A stretch of DNA of 7,417 nt from Candidatus Pullichristensenella stercoripullorum (GTDB lineage Bacteria; Bacillota; Clostridia; Christensenellales; Aristaeellaceae): NCBI GenBank assembly GCA_018712885.1, contig DVGE01000051.1:1-7417 (forward strand), read 5' to 3'. The translations under genes were made by a program, and so were the position numbers. Under the pieces are notes generated by a model. It saw only the letters and a program-made list of their open reading frames with translations, made no database searches and was not told the DNA's origin. The first letter of the stretch is position 1, and every line of letters starts with the position of its first letter. Of this stretch, positions 5,067 to 7,417 are shown one piece after another.

Positions 5067-7112
5067 GTGATCGTAGCGAAACATGCCGGATTCTGTTTCG
5101 GCGTGCGCCGGGCGGTGGAAGCCGCCAGAAGCGCCGCGCCCGCATGGACGCTCGGCCCCGTGATCCACAACCCGCGGGTAGTGGCGGAGCTGACGGAAAT
5201 GGGCGTGGTCAGCGCCGACGCGCCGGAGGATATCCCCCAAGGCGCGGTGGCCGTGGTGCGCTCGCACGGCGTGGGCCGGGAAACGCTTTCGCGTTTACGC
5301 GCGCGCGCGCGCGAGGTATGCGACGCCACCTGTCCTTTCGTTGGGCGCATCCACGAAATGGCGCAGGAGGCGGAGGCTAGGGGCGTGCCGCTGATCGTGG
5401 TGGGCGAAGAACATCACCCGGAAGTCGAGGGCATTCGCGGCTGGACGCGCGGGGAAAGCTACGCCGTGGCCGACGAAGAAAGCGCCCGCACGCTGCCAAA
5501 GATGGAGCGCGCGCTGGTGGTATCGCAGACCACGTGCATCCTCGAACGCTTTGAGCGCGTATGCGCGGCCATGCAGGAGCGCGTGCGCGATATGGAGATA
5601 CGCAAGACCATCTGCCCCGCTACGCGCGAGCGGCAGGAGGAAGCCGTCCAACTGGCAAAGAGCGTGGACGTGATGTTGGTGGTGGGCGGCAAGGAGAGCT
5701 CCAACAGCCGCAAACTGTTTGAGCTGGTCAAGGCGGTTTGCCCGCGCTCGCACTTCATTGAAGGCGCGCGCGAGGTGGAAAATACATGGTTCCAACAAGC
5801 AGACCGGGTGGGAATTACAGCCGGCGCCTCTACGCCGGATTGTACAATTAAGGAGGTAGCAGCAAGAATGAACGACATCGAGAAGCAGGTCACTCCGTCC
5901 GAGGAGCAGCAGGCCGAGGCCAATTCCACCGAATCCGACTTCATGGCGGATGTGGAAAAGTCCATGGTACAGCTCCGTCCCGGGCAGACGATCACGGGTA
6001 CCGTGGTGCAGATCACCAATGACGAGGTCTGCGTCAACGTCGGTTACAAGGCAGACGGATTGGTTAAGAAAGCTGACCTCTCCTCGACCGATGTAAAGGT
6101 TGGCGACGAGATCGAAGTCGAAGTCGTCAAGGTCAACGACGGCGAAGGCAACGTGCTGCTTTCGCAGCGCAACATCGTCAACCGCAAGATCTGGGACGAG
6201 ATCATGGCCAAGTATGAGTCCGGCGAGTACGTCACCGGCACCGGCAAGGAAGCCGTCAAGGGCGGCCTGCTGGCCGACGTGATGGGCATCCGCTGCTTCA
6301 TCCCCGCCTCCCAGCTCTCCCTGCGCTATGTGGAGAAGATCGAGGAGTTCGTGGGCCAGGAGCTGACCCTGCAGATCATCGAAGTGGACAAGCCCAAGAA
6401 GCGCATCGTCGCTTCCCGCAAAAAGGTGCTGCTGGCTGAGGAAGCCGAGCGCAAAAAGGCCATTTGGGACGCGCTGGAAGTCGGCAGCGTGGTCAAGGGC
6501 GTCGTTCGCCGTCTGGCGGACTTCGGCGCGTTCGTCGACATCGGCGGCGTGGACGGCCTGGTGCATGTGACCGACCTGAGCTGGGGCCGCGTGCAGCATC
6601 CCTCGGATGTGGTCAAGGTCGGCGACGAGATCGACGTGAAGATCCTCAACGTGGACCCCGCCCGCGAGCGCATCTCCCTCTCCTATAAGCAGACCCGTCC
6701 GCGTCCGTGGACCGTGGCCGGCGAGAAGTACCCGGTCGGCTCCATCGTCGAGGGCAAGGTCGTGCGCATCACCACCTTCGGCGCCTTCGTGGAGCTCGAG
6801 CCCGGTCTGGACGGCCTGGTGCACATCTCCCAGTGCGCCCTCACCCGCATCGCCAAAGTCGAAGACGCGGTCAACGTCGGCGACATCGTGCGCGTGAAGG
6901 TGCTGGACGTCAACACCGAGGCCAAGCGCATCTCCCTGTCCATCAAGGAGGTCCTCGAGGACGAGGCCATGGAGCAGATGCCCGCCGGCAACGACTTGGA
7001 TGAGTACGCCATCGTGGACGTTCCCGAGGCCATCGAGGATGAGCCCGAGGCCGTGCCGGTGGAGATCCCCACCGCCGAGGCTGAGACGGAAGAGGCTCCC
7101 GCCGAGGAATAA
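5067..7112 (+). CDS. ispH/rpsA: Fused IspH (HMBPP reductase) and ribosomal protein S1
   Basis: 681 residues from GTG 5067. Residues 1-267 are IspH, the 4Fe-4S enzyme that reduces HMBPP to IPP and DMAPP at the end of the MEP pathway. All three cluster cysteines are present: C10 (AGFCFGV), C89 (DATCPFV) and C183 (TICPATRERQ). So are the substrate-site residues: H34 (VIHN), H67 (RSHGVG), HHPEV (116-120, with E119), SQTT (153-156), ESSNSRK (210-216) and GASTPDC (253-259). From 268 on it is a bacterial S1 protein with four S1 RNA-binding repeats, about 303-370, 385-453, 471-542 (DFGAFVDIGGVDGLVHVTDLSW) and 555-629 (TFGAFVELEPGLDGLVHIS), then a strongly acidic tail (630-681). This fusion is known in Clostridia. 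Its own promoter and terminator flank it. The start may lie slightly upstream (GTT 5058), which would give VSNVIVAKHAGFC, closer to usual IspH N-termini. The S1 part uses a different codon set. Confidence 0.95.
   Translation: MIVAKHAGFCFGVRRAVEAARSAAPAWTLGPVIHNPRVVAELTEMGVVSADAPEDIPQGAVAVVRSHGVGRETLSRLRARAREVCDATCPFVGRIHEMAQEAEARGVPLIVVGEEHHPEVEGIRGWTRGESYAVADEESARTLPKMERALVVSQTTCILERFERVCAAMQERVRDMEIRKTICPATRERQEEAVQLAKSVDVMLVVGGKESSNSRKLFELVKAVCPRSHFIEGAREVENTWFQQADRVGITAGASTPDCTIKEVAARMNDIEKQVTPSEEQQAEANSTESDFMADVEKSMVQLRPGQTITGTVVQITNDEVCVNVGYKADGLVKKADLSSTDVKVGDEIEVEVVKVNDGEGNVLLSQRNIVNRKIWDEIMAKYESGEYVTGTGKEAVKGGLLADVMGIRCFIPASQLSLRYVEKIEEFVGQELTLQIIEVDKPKKRIVASRKKVLLAEEAERKKAIWDALEVGSVVKGVVRRLADFGAFVDIGGVDGLVHVTDLSWGRVQHPSDVVKVGDEIDVKILNVDPARERISLSYKQTRPRPWTVAGEKYPVGSIVEGKVVRITTFGAFVELEPGLDGLVHISQCALTRIAKVEDAVNVGDIVRVKVLDVNTEAKRISLSIKEVLEDEAMEQMPAGNDLDEYAIVDVPEAIEDEPEAVPVEIPTAEAETEEAPAEE
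5298..5313. repeat. (CG)8 dinucleotide run inside ispH
   Basis: Sixteen bases of strictly alternating C and G, coding for part of an RLRARARE stretch (75-82) in IspH just before the second cluster cysteine. Loss or gain of one unit would shift the frame. Such runs can adopt Z-DNA, but there is no sign that this one has a function. Confidence 0.6.
5850..5857 (+). promoter_or_regulatory. Internal Shine-Dalgarno sequence at the IspH/S1 seam
   Basis: AAGGAGGT, a full match to the anti-Shine-Dalgarno, lies inside the coding sequence and is followed after ten bases by an in-frame ATG (5868-5870), the natural first residue of the S1 part. The codons covering it encode the last IspH residues (IKEVAARM). 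It is stronger than the site before ispH itself. The spacing is a little longer than ideal. Confidence 0.65.
5868..7112 (+). CDS. rpsA: Possible separate S1 protein from an internal start in the fusion gene
   Basis: This is a second reading of the 3' part of the fused gene, not an additional locus. Starting at ATG 5868 it gives a 414-residue protein beginning MNDIEKQVTP, with the four S1 repeats and acidic tail, the size and layout of stand-alone S1-type proteins in Gram-positive bacteria. Support is the AAGGAGGT at 5850-5857, the start lying exactly where IspH ends, and the codon change at this point: every arginine codon from here to the stop (19) is CGC or CGT, while the IspH part also uses AGA, AGG and CGG. 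S1 is normally needed in far greater amounts than IspH. Whether the internal start is used cannot be seen from sequence. Confidence 0.5.
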   Translation: MNDIEKQVTPSEEQQAEANSTESDFMADVEKSMVQLRPGQTITGTVVQITNDEVCVNVGYKADGLVKKADLSSTDVKVGDEIEVEVVKVNDGEGNVLLSQRNIVNRKIWDEIMAKYESGEYVTGTGKEAVKGGLLADVMGIRCFIPASQLSLRYVEKIEEFVGQELTLQIIEVDKPKKRIVASRKKVLLAEEAERKKAIWDALEVGSVVKGVVRRLADFGAFVDIGGVDGLVHVTDLSWGRVQHPSDVVKVGDEIDVKILNVDPARERISLSYKQTRPRPWTVAGEKYPVGSIVEGKVVRITTFGAFVELEPGLDGLVHISQCALTRIAKVEDAVNVGDIVRVKVLDVNTEAKRISLSIKEVLEDEAMEQMPAGNDLDEYAIVDVPEAIEDEPEAVPVEIPTAEAETEEAPAEE

Positions 7113-7126
7113 CAACAGTATCGCGG

Positions 7127-7158
7127 CGCGGCACGGCATGTTTGTCGTGCCGCGTTTT
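7127..7158 (+). terminator. Intrinsic terminator of ispH-rpsA
   Basis: CGCGGCACGGCA (7127-7138) pairs with TGTCGTGCCGCG (7143-7154) through 12 pairs including one G-U, leaving a four-base loop (TGTT), and is followed by TTTT (7155-7158). It begins 14 bases after the stop codon. This is the clearest terminator in the window. Confidence 0.9.
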
Positions 7159-7186
7159 CATATCACGATGGGAAAGGTCGTTTTCT

Positions 7187-7417
7187 ATGCCACAGATGGA
7201 AATGCTTTCGCTTTCCTCCGCGCGCGACGGGCTGGAATTGCCGCTGCTTGTCTGCGTTCCGGACGGCGAGGCGCGCGCGGTGGTGCAGTTTTCCCACGGC
7301 ATGTGCGAAAACAAGGAGCGCTACGCGCCGTTTATGGAGTTTCTGGCGGCGCGCGGCTTTGCCTGCGCTATCCACGACCATCGCGGCCACGGCGCGGCGG
7401 CGCTGCAGCGCGGGGAG
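7187..7417 (+). CDS. Alpha/beta hydrolase, lysophospholipase / S33 aminopeptidase type (5' part)
   Basis: The first 77 residues of a gene cut off by the window end. FSHGMCENKERYAPFMEFLA (36-55) and GFACAIHDHRGHG (57-69) are the hallmarks of the Hydrolase_4 (monoacylglycerol lipase, lysophospholipase, serine aminopeptidase S33) group: HG is the oxyanion-hole region and DHRGHG follows the third strand. The catalytic GxSxG serine, aspartate and histidine would lie downstream and are not in view. There is no signal peptide, so it is probably cytoplasmic. The ATG at 7187 has AAAGG (7173-7177) nine bases before it; later in-frame ATGs at 7196 and 7202 lack a better site. It starts only 28 bp after the terminator, and no clear promoter is seen in that gap. 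Confidence 0.85.
   Translation, partial: MPQMEMLSLSSARDGLELPLLVCVPDGEARAVVQFSHGMCENKERYAPFMEFLAARGFACAIHDHRGHGAAALQRGE

Noticed and set aside
5843..5848. TACAAT near the IspH/S1 seam as a -10 element for an internal rpsA promoter
   Set aside because: No -35 hexamer at a workable distance and no properly placed TG extension; the evidence here supports internal translation, not internal transcription.
5295..7139. 614-codon open frame on the minus strand opposite ispH-rpsA
   Set aside because: Its composition (many Leu, His, Asp, Val) mirrors the antisense of the S1 repeats, and it runs into the terminator hairpin of the real gene; it is a shadow.

Overview
The window looks like a chromosomal segment of a GC-rich member of the Clostridia (Bacillota). 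The strongest pointer is the fused gene at 5067-7112, in which IspH (the last enzyme of the MEP isoprenoid pathway) is joined to a four-repeat ribosomal protein S1, an arrangement known from Clostridia. A SpoIID/LytB-type lytic transglycosylase and strong GGAGG-type ribosome binding sites agree with this. The genus cannot be told from the sequence. I see no tRNA, rRNA, insertion sequence, CRISPR array or phage gene.

Layout. Bases 1-27 are the first nine codons of a leftward gene that leaves the window. Bases 28-181 are a divergent intergenic region with a perfect 19-bp dyad, a TGTTATAAT extended -10 element facing right, and a weaker -10 facing left. All complete genes point right: a TauE/SafE-type membrane transporter (182-946); a secreted SpoIID-domain protein with a C-terminal SH3-like domain (1002-2789); a secreted multidomain caspase-family (C14-like) peptidase with bacterial Ig-like domains and one EF-hand-like calcium loop (2871-4907); an AT-richer gap with a probable promoter (4908-5066); the ispH-rpsA fusion (5067-7112); a strong intrinsic terminator (7127-7158); and the first 77 codons of an alpha/beta hydrolase of the lysophospholipase / serine aminopeptidase S33 type (7187 to the window end).

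How the genes may work together. The SpoIID-like and caspase-like proteins are both predicted to be exported and are separated by only 81 bp, so they may form a cell-envelope module (glycan cleavage plus regulated proteolysis); this is inference. The ispH-rpsA gene is housekeeping and has its own promoter and terminator. Its most interesting feature is a full Shine-Dalgarno sequence and ATG exactly at the enzyme/S1 seam, together with an abrupt change in arginine codon choice. This suggests that S1 may also be made as a separate, more abundant protein from inside the fused gene.
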